Below are positions 1 through 8,234 of a stretch of DNA of 64,000 nt, piece by piece. The notes under the pieces were generated by a model. The model ran no database searches. It was given only the letters and a program-made list of their open reading frames with translations, and was not told the origin of the DNA. The first letter of the stretch is position 1. Each line of letters starts with the position of its first letter. A program made the position numbers and the translations under genes. This DNA is from Microbacterium salitolerans (GTDB lineage: Bacteria > Actinomycetota > Actinomycetes > Actinomycetales > Microbacteriaceae): positions 62,001-126,000 of the forward strand of contig NZ_JAHKSH010000004.1 in the NCBI RefSeq assembly GCF_019720895.1, read 5' to 3'.

Positions 1-708
1 GATGGCGCCCGCGACCGCGAGCTCCTTGATGCCGTAGGCGAGCGGGGCGAGCGCCAGCATCGACAGGAGGATCCCCCACCCGTCGATCGGCCCCGGCCGC
101 GGGTCCCTGCTCTCCCGGACGAAGAACGGCGCGAGCACCAGCATGAGCAGCAGCATCGGCACGGCGAGCAGGAAGACGCTCTGCCAGGGAAAGTGCTCGA
201 TGAGGAAGCCGCCGACGATCGGGCCGAGTGCGCCGCCTGCCGCGAAGGCACCCGACCACGCGGCGATCGCAATGCGCCGCTGGTCGCGCTGGCGGAAGGT
301 CGAGCGCAGAAGCGACATGGTCGACGGCATGAGCGCGGCGCCGAATACTCCCATGAGCGCACGGGCCGCGATGAGCCAGCCGGCGGTCGGAGCGAACGCC
401 GCCGCGACCGAGACGAGCGTGAATCCGATCGCCCCGAGGAGGAGCACGCGCCGCCGCCCGAAGCGGTCGCCCAGGCTGCCCGCCGTCACGAGGAGGCCCG
501 CGAGAACGAGCGAGTAGGCGTCGATGATCCAGAGCTGCTCGACGCTCGACGGCTCGAGATCGCGGGCGATCGCCGGCAGCGCGAAGTTGAGGATCGTGTT
601 GTCGATGGATACGAGGAGCACCGGCAGCATCAGCACGCAGAGGGCAGCCCAGCCGCGCCAGTCGGCACGGGGGCCGTCAGTCGCGATCGCATCGGTCGAC
701 AGGCTCAT
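1..708 (-). CDS. MFS drug exporter, DHA2-like (3' end outside window)
   Basis: Multidrug-type major facilitator of the inner membrane, probably proton-coupled export. The N-terminal 236 residues lie in the window and the gene runs off the left edge. Visible are a short hydrophilic start, a first membrane helix followed by D-N-T-I-L-N (the D-x-T-[IV]-[VL]-N pattern typical of 14-helix DHA2 exporters), W-I-I-x-x-Y, and the loop 2-3 signature GSLGDRFGRRR. At least six hydrophobic helices follow. The start is ATG at 708; a weak -10 (GAGAAT) sits seven bases upstream. Substrate unknown. The gene is separated from serA by a terminator, so it is its own unit. QacA/SmvA-like annotation is an inference from the motifs. 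Confidence 0.85.
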   Translation of the reverse strand, partial: MSLSTDAIATDGPRADWRGWAALCVLMLPVLLVSIDNTILNFALPAIARDLEPSSVEQLWIIDAYSLVLAGLLVTAGSLGDRFGRRRVLLLGAIGFTLVSVAAAFAPTAGWLIAARALMGVFGAALMPSTMSLLRSTFRQRDQRRIAIAAWSGAFAAGGALGPIVGGFLIEHFPWQSVFLLAVPMLLLMLVLAPFFVRESRDPRPGPIDGWGILLSMLALAPLAYGIKELAVAGAI

Positions 709-763
709 GGGCTCGATTCTCGTGGATTCCCCTGGGCGGGCCCAGGGCACATGGCGAAAGAGG

Positions 764-801
764 GAACGCCCCGCTCGCCGTCGCGGGCGGGCGGGGCGTT
801 C
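764..801 (-). terminator. Rho-independent-type hairpin after serA
   Basis: Perfect 11-bp inverted repeat GAACGCCCCGC (764-774) and GCGGGGCGTTC (791-801), loop of 16 bases, placed 12 bp after the serA stop. A CTCTTTCG run follows on the minus strand. It separates serA from the MFS gene downstream. Confidence 0.75.
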
Positions 802-812
802 TGAGAGGTGCG

Positions 813-2402
813 TCAGTCCTCGACGATCTCGATCTGGCGGATGATCCGCGCGTCGATCGCGTCGCCGATGGCCTCGACGACCTCGTCGGGGACGCGAGAG
901 TCGACCGTGACGACCGAGAGCGCCTCGTCGTTGATGCTGCGTGCGACCTGCAGGGCATCGATGTTGATGCCCTTCTCGCCGAACTGCTCGGCGTAGACCG
1001 CGACGATGCCCGGGCGATCCGTGTAGATCATGACCAGATGGTGCGCCGCGAGCGGCGCGTCGAGCTCGTATCCGTTGATGCCCACGAGCTTCTGCACCAT
1101 CCGCGTGCCCGCGAGCGTTCCCGCGACGCTCAGCACCGTGCCGTCTGCCAGCGTTCCCGTGAGCGTCGTGAGGTTGCGGAACTCGGGGCTCTCGTGCTCG
1201 ACCGTGAGGCGCGTCTCGATGCCGCGCTGCTCGGCGAGCACCGGCGCATTGACGTACGAGACCTTCTCGCTCACGACGCTCGTGAGGATCCCCTTGAGCG
1301 CCGCGAGCTTGTACACGCTGACGTCGTAGTCGGCGAGCTCGCCGCGCACGTCGACCTCGAGGCTCGTGAGGGCGCCGTGCGCGATCCCGCTGAACACCTG
1401 GCCGAGCCTCTCGACGAGGTCGATGCCGGGGCGCACGAACGGGTCGATGACCCCGCCCGCGACATTGACCGCGTCGGGCACGAGGTCGCCCTCGAGCGCG
1501 AGCTTGACGGACTTTGCGACGGAGACGCCCGCCTTCTCCTGCGCCTCCGACGTCGAGGCGCCGAGATGCGGCGTCACGACGGCACGCGGCTGCGCGGTGA
1601 GCGACGTGTCGGCCGGGGGCTCGCTCGTGAAGACGTCGATTCCGGCGCCCGCGATCTCGCCGGCGGCGAGGGCCTCCGTCAGAGCCTCCTCGTCGATGAG
1701 GCCGCCCCGTGCGACGTTGACGACGTAGGCCGTCGACTTCATCGCCTTGAGCTGCTCCGCGCCGATCATGCCGGTGGTCTCCGGCGTCTTGGGCATGTGG
1801 ATCGTGAGGAAGTCGGCCTGTTCGACGAGCTCGTCGAGCGTCAGGAGCTCGACGCCCAGCTGCTGCGCGCGCGCCGCGGTCACGTAGGGGTCGTATGCCA
1901 CGAGGCGCATGCCGAAGCCCTGCATGCGGGCGGCCACGAGCGCCCCGATGCGGCCGAGGCCGATGACGCCGAGCGTCTTCTCGTAGAGCTCGACTCCGGT
2001 GAAGGAGCTGCGCTTCCACGCACCGGCCGCCAGCGAGGCGTTCGCGGCGGGGATGTTGCGCGCGAGACTGATGATGTGACCGCACGTCAGCTCGGCCGCC
2101 GAGATGATGTTCGACGTCGGCGCGTTGACGACCATGACACCGGCCGTCGTCGCCGCCTTGATGTCGACGTTGTCGAGGCCGACGCCGGCGCGCGCGATCA
2201 CCTTGAGGTTCGGCGCGTGCGAAATCGCCTCTTCGTCCATCTTCGTCGCGGAGCGCACGAGGACGGCGTGCGCGTCAGCGAGTGCGTCGAAGAGAGCGGG
2301 ACGGTCGGTTCCGTCGACTGTGCGGACGTCGAAGTCGGGGCCGAGCGCCTCGACCGTCGCGGGTGAGAGCTGTTCTGCGAGGAGGACGACGGGTTTCGAC
2401 AA
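813..2402 (-). CDS. serA: D-3-phosphoglycerate dehydrogenase
   Basis: Oxidises 3-phosphoglycerate to 3-phosphohydroxypyruvate with NAD+, the first step of serine synthesis, in the cytoplasm. The 529-residue length matches the long actinobacterial form, with a substrate/NAD core, an intervening domain and a C-terminal ACT domain (about residue 455 on) that usually mediates serine feedback inhibition. The Rossmann motif GLGRIG is at 149-154, the catalytic-Arg segment NVARGGLIDE near 230 and the catalytic His in TPHLGAS near 280. The start codon is TTG at 2402: a GAAGGA ribosome site ends seven bases before it and no better start is near. Monocistronic with its own leader and terminator. Confidence 0.97.
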   Translation of the reverse strand: MSKPVVLLAEQLSPATVEALGPDFDVRTVDGTDRPALFDALADAHAVLVRSATKMDEEAISHAPNLKVIARAGVGLDNVDIKAATTAGVMVVNAPTSNIISAAELTCGHIISLARNIPAANASLAAGAWKRSSFTGVELYEKTLGVIGLGRIGALVAARMQGFGMRLVAYDPYVTAARAQQLGVELLTLDELVEQADFLTIHMPKTPETTGMIGAEQLKAMKSTAYVVNVARGGLIDEEALTEALAAGEIAGAGIDVFTSEPPADTSLTAQPRAVVTPHLGASTSEAQEKAGVSVAKSVKLALEGDLVPDAVNVAGGVIDPFVRPGIDLVERLGQVFSGIAHGALTSLEVDVRGELADYDVSVYKLAALKGILTSVVSEKVSYVNAPVLAEQRGIETRLTVEHESPEFRNLTTLTGTLADGTVLSVAGTLAGTRMVQKLVGINGYELDAPLAAHHLVMIYTDRPGIVAVYAEQFGEKGINIDALQVARSINDEALSVVTVDSRVPDEVVEAIGDAIDARIIRQIEIVED

Positions 2403-2409
2403 TGTGCAA

Positions 2410-2473
2410 TCCTTCGAGACGACGCTGCGGTGGGGACGGCCGCGCCCCGGGCGCCGCCGCGGCTCCCAGCCTA
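2410..2473 (-). promoter_or_regulatory. serA promoter -10 and ribosome binding site
   Basis: On the minus strand a TAGGCT -10 box (2473-2468) would start an mRNA with a leader of roughly 60 bases. GAAGGA (2415-2410) is the ribosome site and decides the TTG start. The leader is very G+C rich, with a short GCGCC/GGCGC stem; I see no known riboswitch. Confidence 0.45.
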
Positions 2474-2505
2474 GCCCCGAGCACGGGATGCTCAGGACGC
2501 GTGTG

Positions 2506-2853
2506 TCACGAGAAGACGACCTGGGTCGACGTATACGCCTGGACGTTGAGCCAGAAGACCGCTGTCAGGCACAGCCCGACGAGCAGGAGGAGGATCAGCT
2601 TCCATGCCTCTCGCCGACGGCCGAGCAGGACGGCGGCGATGAAGACGACGACCGGGATCGCGATCGTCATGATCATGGCGATCCATGCAGCCGGCGTCAG
2701 GGAGCCGCCCGCCGACGACGCGGTCTGCGCCATGGCGACGAGATACGTCACGCCCGCCCACAGCGCGTACGCGTAGAACAGGCCGAAGACGCCGGCGATC
2801 GTCGCCGCGAACCACGTGGGCGCGGTGCGCCGCCTCACGGGCGATGCGCTCAC
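2506..2853 (-). CDS. Small membrane protein, three predicted helices
   Basis: 115-residue protein of unknown function. Three hydrophobic segments are visible: about residues 14-40, 55-78 and 83-105. The N-terminus is basic (VRRRTAP), which suggests a cytoplasmic N-terminus. The start is GTG at 2853, overlapping the stop of the upstream gene in a GTGA arrangement, so the two are translationally coupled. A much longer reading frame extends upstream to 3309 but overlaps the neighbour completely and reads as arginine-rich shadow sequence, so I rejected that start. No family recognised. Confidence 0.75.
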   Translation of the reverse strand: MSASPVRRRTAPTWFAATIAGVFGLFYAYALWAGVTYLVAMAQTASSAGGSLTPAAWIAMIMTIAIPVVVFIAAVLLGRRREAWKLILLLLVGLCLTAVFWLNVQAYTSTQVVFS

Positions 2854-3338
2854 TGTCCGATCACCCCCACCATCACGAACGGCCACGGGACGAGAAGCAC
2901 GACGCCGATGCCGAGCCACAGGAAGCGATGCCACGCGGCCTTGCCGCGGGTCGCCGCGAGCGTCGTGAGGAACCAGAGCGCCGGGCCGGCGATCGCGAGG
3001 ATCATGCTCCCTTGGAACATCACGTCCGCGACGCTGTCGGTCGCGCGCTCGATCCAGTCGCGCAGGCGAACTGTTCCGAGGATCCACCCGACGGTCCAGA
3101 GCGCGTAGACGCCGCCCAGCACTCCATAGGAGATGAGCGCGGCGTTGCCACCGCCCACGGGCTGTGCTTCGACGCCCGGTTCCGGTTCGTCCGCGTCGGG
3201 TGCGGGAGCGACGTCGGTCGACTCGGGCTCGTGGGCGGATTCCTCGTCGCCTGCCACCGGGTCGTCGCCGGGCGCGACCTGCAGGGTGGGATCGTCGTCG
3301 CCGTCCCAACTCAGAGCGTCGTCGTCTCGCGTGGACAT
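2850..3338 (-). CDS. Membrane protein with acidic disordered N-terminus
   Basis: 162 residues, function unknown. Residues 1-65 are rich in D, E, P and S and look disordered; three hydrophobic helices follow (about 68-90, 103-125, 135-160). It forms a two-gene operon with the small membrane protein downstream (4-bp overlap). The ATG at 3338 lies six bases from a TAACCT -10 box, so translation is probably leaderless. That -10 box overlaps the 3' end of prfB. The pairing of two small helical proteins suggests a membrane complex, but nothing in the sequence names its job. Confidence 0.75.
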   Translation of the reverse strand: MSTRDDDALSWDGDDDPTLQVAPGDDPVAGDEESAHEPESTDVAPAPDADEPEPGVEAQPVGGGNAALISYGVLGGVYALWTVGWILGTVRLRDWIERATDSVADVMFQGSMILAIAGPALWFLTTLAATRGKAAWHRFLWLGIGVVLLVPWPFVMVGVIGQ

Positions 3339-3344
3339 GCGTGC

Positions 3345-3350
3345 AGGTTA
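3345..3350 (-). promoter_or_regulatory. Leaderless -10 box of the small membrane-protein operon
   Basis: TAACCT, six bases upstream of the ATG at 3338, overlapping the prfB stop codon. Confidence 0.5.
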
Positions 3351-4457
3351 GTCGTCGCTCGGGCGCTTGCGCCAGCGGATGCCCGCGTTGATGAACCCGT
3401 CGAGATCGCCGTCGAACACCGTCGCCGGGTTGCCGACCTCGTGGCCGGTGCGGAGATCCTTGACCAGCTGCTGCCCGTAGAGGAAGTACGAGCGCATCTG
3501 GTCGCCCCAGCTCGCCGTGATCGTCCCGGCAAGCTCCTTCTTCTTCGCCGCTTCCTGCTCCTTCTGCAGGAGAAGCAGGCGGGTCTGCAGCACGCGCATG
3601 GCCGCGGCGCGGTTCTGGATCTGCGACTTCTCGTTCTGCATCGAGATGACGATCCCCGTCGGGAGGTGCGTGATGCGCACAGCCGAGTCGGTCGTGTTGA
3701 CCGACTGGCCACCCGGACCGGATGAGCGGAAGACGTCGACGCGGATGTCGTTCTCCGGAATGTCGACCTCCTTCGCCTCCTCCATGACCGGGATGACCTC
3801 GACGGCGGCGAAGCTCGTCTGGCGCTTGTCGGCCGAGCCGAAGGGGCTGATCCGCGCGAGACGATGCGTGCCCGCCTCGACGGACAGCGTTCCGTAGGCA
3901 TGGGGAGCGTCGATCTCGAAGGTCGCCGACTTGATGCCCGCACCCTCGGCGTAGGACGTGTCCATCACCTTGACGGGGTAGCCGTGGCGCTCGGCCCAGC
4001 GCAGGTACATGCGCATGAGCATCTCGGCGAAGTCGGTCGCATCGTCGCCGCCCGCACCCGACCGGATGGTCATGACGGCGGAGCGCTCGTCGTACTCTCC
4101 ATCGAGGAGCGTCTGCACCTCCAGATCCGAGATGGACTTCTCCAGCGAGGCGAGCTCGGTGCGCGCCTCCTGGGCCGCCTCCTCGTCGTCCATCTCGTTG
4201 GCGAGCTCGACCATGACCTCGAGGTCGTCGAGGCGCTGCTCGACGCGCTCCACCTTGCGGATGGCCGCCTTGCGGTGGCTGAGCGCGCTCGTCACCTTCT
4301 GCGCGTTCTCCTGATCGCTCCAGAGGTCCGGGTCGGCGGCTCGCTCCTCGAGCGTGGCGACTTCCGCGCGCAGCCCATCGACGTCGACCACCTCTCGGAT
4401 GTTGTCGAACGTGGTGCGCAGCGCCTGGATGTCGGCGGAGATATCGAGTTCAAGCAT
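3348..4457 (-). CDS. prfB: Peptide chain release factor 2
   Basis: Recognises UAA and UGA stop codons on the ribosome and triggers peptide release. 369 residues. The RF2 stop-codon tripeptide S-P-F is at 204-206 and the catalytic G-G-Q at 249-251 within [18 protein letters not shown]. The reading frame is continuous from the start: there is no in-frame UGA near codon 26 and hence no programmed +1 frameshift of the kind that autoregulates E. coli RF2. The start ATG lies eight bases from a TAGGCT -10 box, so the mRNA is probably leaderless. Divergent from the MFS gene at 4518, with both -10 boxes inside about 45 bp. Confidence 0.98.
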   Translation of the reverse strand: MLELDISADIQALRTTFDNIREVVDVDGLRAEVATLEERAADPDLWSDQENAQKVTSALSHRKAAIRKVERVEQRLDDLEVMVELANEMDDEEAAQEARTELASLEKSISDLEVQTLLDGEYDERSAVMTIRSGAGGDDATDFAEMLMRMYLRWAERHGYPVKVMDTSYAEGAGIKSATFEIDAPHAYGTLSVEAGTHRLARISPFGSADKRQTSFAAVEVIPVMEEAKEVDIPENDIRVDVFRSSGPGGQSVNTTDSAVRITHLPTGIVISMQNEKSQIQNRAAAMRVLQTRLLLLQKEQEAAKKKELAGTITASWGDQMRSYFLYGQQLVKDLRTGHEVGNPATVFDGDLDGFINAGIRWRKRPSDD

Positions 4458-4465
4458 GACGCTTC

Positions 4466-4471
4466 AGCCTA
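4466..4471 (-). promoter_or_regulatory. Leaderless -10 box of prfB
   Basis: TAGGCT, eight bases upstream of the prfB ATG. Confidence 0.5.
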
Positions 4472-4503
4472 ACGCGCGCGAAGGGGTCCCGCCGCCACAC
4501 CGC

Positions 4504-4509
4504 TAACGT
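4504..4509 (+). promoter_or_regulatory. Leaderless -10 box of the MFS gene at 4518
   Basis: TAACGT, eight bases upstream of the ATG. It faces away from the prfB -10 box at 4466-4471, so the two promoters share about 32 bp. Confidence 0.5.
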
Positions 4510-4517
4510 GGCAGGCG

Positions 4518-5816
4518 ATGAGTGATGATTCGCCGCCCCGCGGCGCAGCGGGCGAAGCGATTCGCCGCTACTGGCCCATGGTGTACGCCCCCACCGCCCT
4601 GTACTCGGTCGGTCAGGGCGCCGTCGTGCCGATTCTGCCGTCGATCGCCGTGGGTCTCGGAGCCGATCTCGCCGTGGCCGCCTTGATTGCGGCGGCGCTG
4701 GTCGTCGGCCAGCTCTTCGGCAACATGCCCGCGGGTGTTCTCGTCCACCGCATCGGCGAACGCCGGTCGATGATCGTCGCAGCCGCCGTATCGCTGATCG
4801 GCGTGTCGGCGATGCTCTTCGCCTCTCATATCGCGGTCCTCGGCCTCGGCACGCTGCTCGTCGGGATGTGCGCATCCGTCTTCGCCCTCGCTCGTCACGC
4901 GTTCATGACAGCCCGCGTTCCGCTCGCCTATCGTGCCCGCGCACTCGCGCTGGTCGGCGGCTCCTTCCGCATCGGCACGTTCCTGGGCCCGCTCGTCGCC
5001 GCCGGGCTCATCTGGCTGACGGGCGACGAGCACGCCACGATCTGGTTCTTCGCGATCTGCCTCGTCGGGATGGGGATCCTCGTGACGTTCGGCCCGGATC
5101 CCGAGGAGAAGGCTCTGGCTGCGGAGCGCGAGGCGCGTCTCGCAGAGGCGCCGTCCGAAGAGGGCGACACAGGCGACACCGGCGAGCCCGTGACCGGATC
5201 GATCCCGGCGGCGGAGCGCGTCGGCCTGTTTCGCACGATCTGGGAGCACCGCTCCGTGCTGTCGCGCCTCGGCCTCGCGGCTGCGTCCCTCGCGTCGGTG
5301 CGTGCAGGCCGCCAGGCGATCCTGCCGCTCTGGGGGCTCTCGATCGGTCTCGATCCTGCGAACATCGCGCTCATCGTCGGCATGGCGGGAGCGGTCGAGT
5401 TCTCGCTGTTCTATGCGAGTGGCCAGGTGATGGATCGCTTCGGGAGGATCTGGGCGACCGTGCCCTCGCAGCTGCTGATGGGAACGGCGTTCGTCAGCCT
5501 CGCCTTCACCCACGAGCTCGACGCGGCCGCGATGTGGTTCGGCGTGTTCGCGATCGTCGTCGGCGTCGGCAACGGGCTCTCCGCAGGCGCGCTGCTCACG
5601 ATCGGCTCCGACGTCGCTCCCACAGCCAACACGGCGGGGTTCCTCGGCGCGTGGCGCACGCTGACGGACGGCGGCGCCTCCGTGACGCCGCTCCTCGTCT
5701 CCGGGCTCACGGCGCTGTTGTCGCTCTCCCTCGCGACAGGAGTCGTCGGCCTGATCGGCCTCCTGGGCGCGGCAGCCTTCCTCCGGTGGGTGCCGCGGTA
5801 TCCGCCCCGCCGCTGA
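4518..5816 (+). CDS. MFS transporter
   Basis: 432-residue inner-membrane transporter with about 12 hydrophobic helices. A long acidic loop rich in E, G, D and T sits in the middle (about residues 195-235), separating two six-helix bundles. The loop 2-3 motif is degenerate (GVLVHRIGERRSM), and the matching repeat in the second half reads GQVMDRFGRIWA. Substrate cannot be inferred; small-molecule or drug efflux is most likely. Its stop is only six bases from the convergent 3' end of the tad operon, and no terminator hairpin is visible between them. Confidence 0.85.
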   Translation: MSDDSPPRGAAGEAIRRYWPMVYAPTALYSVGQGAVVPILPSIAVGLGADLAVAALIAAALVVGQLFGNMPAGVLVHRIGERRSMIVAAAVSLIGVSAMLFASHIAVLGLGTLLVGMCASVFALARHAFMTARVPLAYRARALALVGGSFRIGTFLGPLVAAGLIWLTGDEHATIWFFAICLVGMGILVTFGPDPEEKALAAEREARLAEAPSEEGDTGDTGEPVTGSIPAAERVGLFRTIWEHRSVLSRLGLAAASLASVRAGRQAILPLWGLSIGLDPANIALIVGMAGAVEFSLFYASGQVMDRFGRIWATVPSQLLMGTAFVSLAFTHELDAAAMWFGVFAIVVGVGNGLSAGALLTIGSDVAPTANTAGFLGAWRTLTDGGASVTPLLVSGLTALLSLSLATGVVGLIGLLGAAAFLRWVPRYPPRR

Positions 5817-5822
5817 CGCGGC

Positions 5823-6245
5823 TCACCCGGCGAGCGCTGCGCGACTCGTCCCCGTCGCCGACAGCGCGACCCCATCGGGCACGAACAGATCTAGCAGAAG
5901 AGGTTCCCACTCGCCCGACACCGTGACCCGTGCGGAGGCGCCCCCGACCGACTCGATCGCGTCGATCCGCGCATCGACAGGCGAGACCCCGATGAGTTCG
6001 ACCGCGTGCTGTTCGGCGGCATGAGGGTCCAGCTCGATCCCCACCTGACCGTCGACGATCGTGACGACGAATCCGTCTGATGCGGCGAGCGCCGCGGCGT
6101 CGGCGAGCGCGTCGAGCCGCTTCTGTGCCAGAAGGAGCGACGTCGCGTTCACGCAGACCAGGATGACGGCGAGCGCGAGCGCGGCGTAGCCGATGATCAG
6201 CGGAAGCGCGCTGCCGCTCTCGTCTGCGGCGAGGTCCTGGTTCAC
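5823..6245 (-). CDS. TadE/TadG-like pilus-assembly protein (last gene of the tad operon)
   Basis: 140 residues. N-terminal DESGSALPLIIGYAALAL is a prepilin-like segment: charged residues, glycine, then one membrane helix. The rest is a predicted extracytoplasmic domain. It resembles the Rv3654c-type secreted proteins that close actinobacterial tad loci. Unlike its two upstream paralogues it lacks Glu five residues after the glycine, so it may not be cut by a TadV-type peptidase. The start is GTG at 6245, overlapping the preceding stop (GTGA). The longer upstream frame is arginine-rich shadow sequence. Confidence 0.75.
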   Translation of the reverse strand: MNQDLAADESGSALPLIIGYAALALAVILVCVNATSLLLAQKRLDALADAAALAASDGFVVTIVDGQVGIELDPHAAEQHAVELIGVSPVDARIDAIESVGGASARVTVSGEWEPLLLDLFVPDGVALSATGTSRAALAG

Positions 6246-6691
6246 GGCTGCTCCGAGAGTCGTTCGACGCGGTAGGTGGCCGTCGCGTCGACGGGAATGC
6301 TGAGGGCGTCTCCGAGACCCAACACGGCGGGGACCAGCGGCAGGGTGACGGCGTCGGCGACGGTGACGACGACCGTGGTTCCGGCCGCGGGGCAGGCCGC
6401 GACCGCCGGGACGCATGCGATCGTCACGTCGAGCGCTGCGCCATCGAGCCCGTACGACTCGGCCACGATGTCGCGGACGAGTTCGGGCGACGCGTGCGCT
6501 CCCGACGCGACGGTGCGTGCGACGAACCGCGCTGTGGCCTCGGTCCCGAGGGCGGCGCTCTGCACAGCCCCCAGTGCGACGACGAGATACACGAGCGGCA
6601 CGAGGAGGAGGAGACCGGCCGTGAGGAACTCCAGCGAGGCGCTGCCGCGCTCGTCGCGCAGAAGGTCAGTCCAGGGTCTCGACGGGCGCAC
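6242..6691 (-). CDS. TadE-like pseudopilin
   Basis: 149 residues. DERGSASLEF (13-22) fits the prepilin cleavage pattern G/xxxxE[FY] with Gly16 and Glu21. A membrane helix follows (about 22-45), then an extracytoplasmic domain with two cysteines about eight residues apart, which could form a disulfide. It should be a minor pilin or assembly component of a Flp/Tad pilus. It overlaps the gene upstream (stop at 6666) by 26 bp and the gene downstream by 4 bp, within a tightly coupled operon. Confidence 0.8.
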   Translation of the reverse strand: MRPSRPWTDLLRDERGSASLEFLTAGLLLLVPLVYLVVALGAVQSAALGTEATARFVARTVASGAHASPELVRDIVAESYGLDGAALDVTIACVPAVAACPAAGTTVVVTVADAVTLPLVPAVLGLGDALSIPVDATATYRVERLSEQP

Positions 6692-7058
6692 GCGCGGTCA
6701 CCCCCGTTCCGCTCGGGACGCCGAGCATCCCGATGATCGGCAGGGTCGCACCGAGCGACACCGTGACGATGCCCACGCCTTCCTGGGAACCGCGCGTGAT
6801 CGCGGCGTCGTCGATGATGTCGTGACCCAGCGCGCGCGACACGATCTCACGCGCACGATCCTCTGCCTCCGCGTCGCTGACGTCGGCAAGGGCCGCATGA
6901 TGGGCGGCTTCGGCCGCTGCGTCCTGCACGATGTTGCGCGCATAGGTCGCGAACCCGAGCTGCAGAACGGCCACCGTGAGCGCTGTGAGGAGCACGCTCA
7001 CGAGAATGAACTCGGCCGGCCCCGATCCTCTCTCGTCCTCGTGTGCGGACGGCGGCAT
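6666..7058 (-). CDS. TadE-like pseudopilin
   Basis: 130 residues beginning at ATG 7058, whose A overlaps the stop of the pilin gene (ATGA). DERGSGPAEFILVSVLL carries the G/xxxxEF cleavage pattern (Gly11, Glu16, Phe17) followed by a single membrane helix. The remainder is a small extracytoplasmic domain. A frame open up to 7172 exists, but its first 38 residues are shadow of the pilin gene. Same family as the next gene; the two may form a heteromeric tip or initiation complex, which is inference. Confidence 0.8.
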   Translation of the reverse strand: MPPSAHEDERGSGPAEFILVSVLLTALTVAVLQLGFATYARNIVQDAAAEAAHHAALADVSDAEAEDRAREIVSRALGHDIIDDAAITRGSQEGVGIVTVSLGATLPIIGMLGVPSGTGVTARAPVETLD

Positions 7059-7270
7059 CACATCCCCGTGACGCGATCGATCGCCTGCTCGAACACGCCG
7101 GACAGCGCGGGTCCGGCGAGAGCCCAGATCACGACGACGAGACCCGCCGTCATCAGTGTGATCAGCACCCATCCCGGAACGTCGCCACGCTGCTCCTCCT
7201 GCAGCTCACCCCACTCGGTGCGGAGGCGTGCGACGGTGCGGTGGGCGCGGGCGGTGAGTCGATCGAACAT
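7058..7270 (-). CDS. Flp-type major pilin candidate (DUF4244-like)
   Basis: 70 residues with a 27-residue basic/amphipathic leader, then QRGDVPGWVLITLMTAGLVV and a single helix ending near the C-terminus. The size, position and helix at the C-terminal half fit the small Flp-like protein (DUF4244 family) that sits between TadC and the TadE proteins in actinobacterial loci. The residue five after Gly29 is Trp rather than Glu, so processing at this glycine is not canonical. A strong ribosome site, GAAAGGAA, precedes the ATG, consistent with high expression of a structural subunit. Confidence 0.7.
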   Translation of the reverse strand: MFDRLTARAHRTVARLRTEWGELQEEQRGDVPGWVLITLMTAGLVVVIWALAGPALSGVFEQAIDRVTGM

Positions 7271-7292
7271 GGAGTTCCTTTCGTGGGTTCGG

Positions 7293-8234
7293 TCAGAAGC
7301 CGAGGCGGAGCATGGCCACGCCGGGGTAGATGGCGAAGACGACGGAGAGGGGCAGCAAACCGAAGACGAGGGGGATCATCATGGCCACTTCCTTGCGACC
7401 GGCTGCTTCGATCAGGGTGCGCTTGGCGTCTTCGCGGGCGTCCGCCGCCTGCGACTGCAGCGTCTGCGCGAGCGGCGTCCCGCGATCGATGGCGGCGACC
7501 GTGTGATCGATGGCGCGCGTGAGCGACGGCACCTGAAGACGCCGGGTCATGGCGCCGAGCGCATCGGGGAGGGTGGATCCGGTATCCACCTCGATCGTGA
7601 CGGTGCGCAGTTCGGCCGTGAGCTCGCCGGTTCCGATCGCCGACACGCGACGGACGCTGCCGAGGACGCCCTCACCGGCCGACAGGCAGAGAGCGAGGAA
7701 CTCCAGCACCGTGGGGATCTCCTCCTGGATGCGCCCGATGCGCGCCTTCGCCCGCGAGGTGAGGGCGATGTCGCGAGCGAGGATCCCGGCGACGGCACCG
7801 AGCACGGGCAACACGACGACAGGCGGCGAGAAGCGGCCGAGGGCGGCGAACAGCGTGAGCGCAACCGCCCCCGTAGCTGCGCCGAAGACGGCCCACGCCA
7901 GCTGCTGCCCCCGGAATCCGGCGACGTCTCCCCCACGGCCGGCCTGTGCGAGGCGGCGCTCGACGGACTCGGAGCCACCGGCCAGGCGCGCGAATCGCGT
8001 CTGCGCGCGCCGCCAGACGGCGCCGACGCCGCCGGCGAGCGCTGCGGTCGGGTCGGTCACCACCGTCGAAAGACTCGTGCCCGCGGGATCTGTGACGTCG
8101 CGGATATAGGGACCGATGCGGTGGATGAGGGCGGGAGCACGCCAGGACGGGAGCGCGGCGACGACGCACCAGAGCCCGCAGCCTGCGGCGCCGCCCAGGA
8201 GCACGGCCAGCGCGAGATCGGTGGGGTGGATCAC
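7293..8234 (-). CDS. tadC: Type II/IV secretion GspF-domain membrane protein, TadC-like
   Basis: 313 residues. Two N-terminal hydrophobic helices, a linker, then a T2SSF/GspF domain (about 165-290) with the LEFLALCLSAGEGVLGSVRR segment and a final pair of C-terminal helices. It would form, with TadB, the inner-membrane platform of the pilus machine. The start is GTG at 8234, overlapping the tadB stop (GTGA). A reading frame open to 10124 was rejected because everything before residue 1 here is antisense-like low-complexity sequence. Gene symbol assigned by position and domain. Confidence 0.85.
   Translation of the reverse strand: MIHPTDLALAVLLGGAAGCGLWCVVAALPSWRAPALIHRIGPYIRDVTDPAGTSLSTVVTDPTAALAGGVGAVWRRAQTRFARLAGGSESVERRLAQAGRGGDVAGFRGQQLAWAVFGAATGAVALTLFAALGRFSPPVVVLPVLGAVAGILARDIALTSRAKARIGRIQEEIPTVLEFLALCLSAGEGVLGSVRRVSAIGTGELTAELRTVTIEVDTGSTLPDALGAMTRRLQVPSLTRAIDHTVAAIDRGTPLAQTLQSQAADAREDAKRTLIEAAGRKEVAMMIPLVFGLLPLSVVFAIYPGVAMLRLGF

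Noticed and set aside
2403-2505. Serine- or glycine-responsive riboswitch in the serA leader
   Set aside because: Leader too short and only a weak GC stem is visible; no conserved riboswitch core found.
3348-4457. Programmed +1 frameshift in prfB
   Set aside because: The frame is open from the ATG through the GGQ motif with no in-frame UGA; nothing to bypass.
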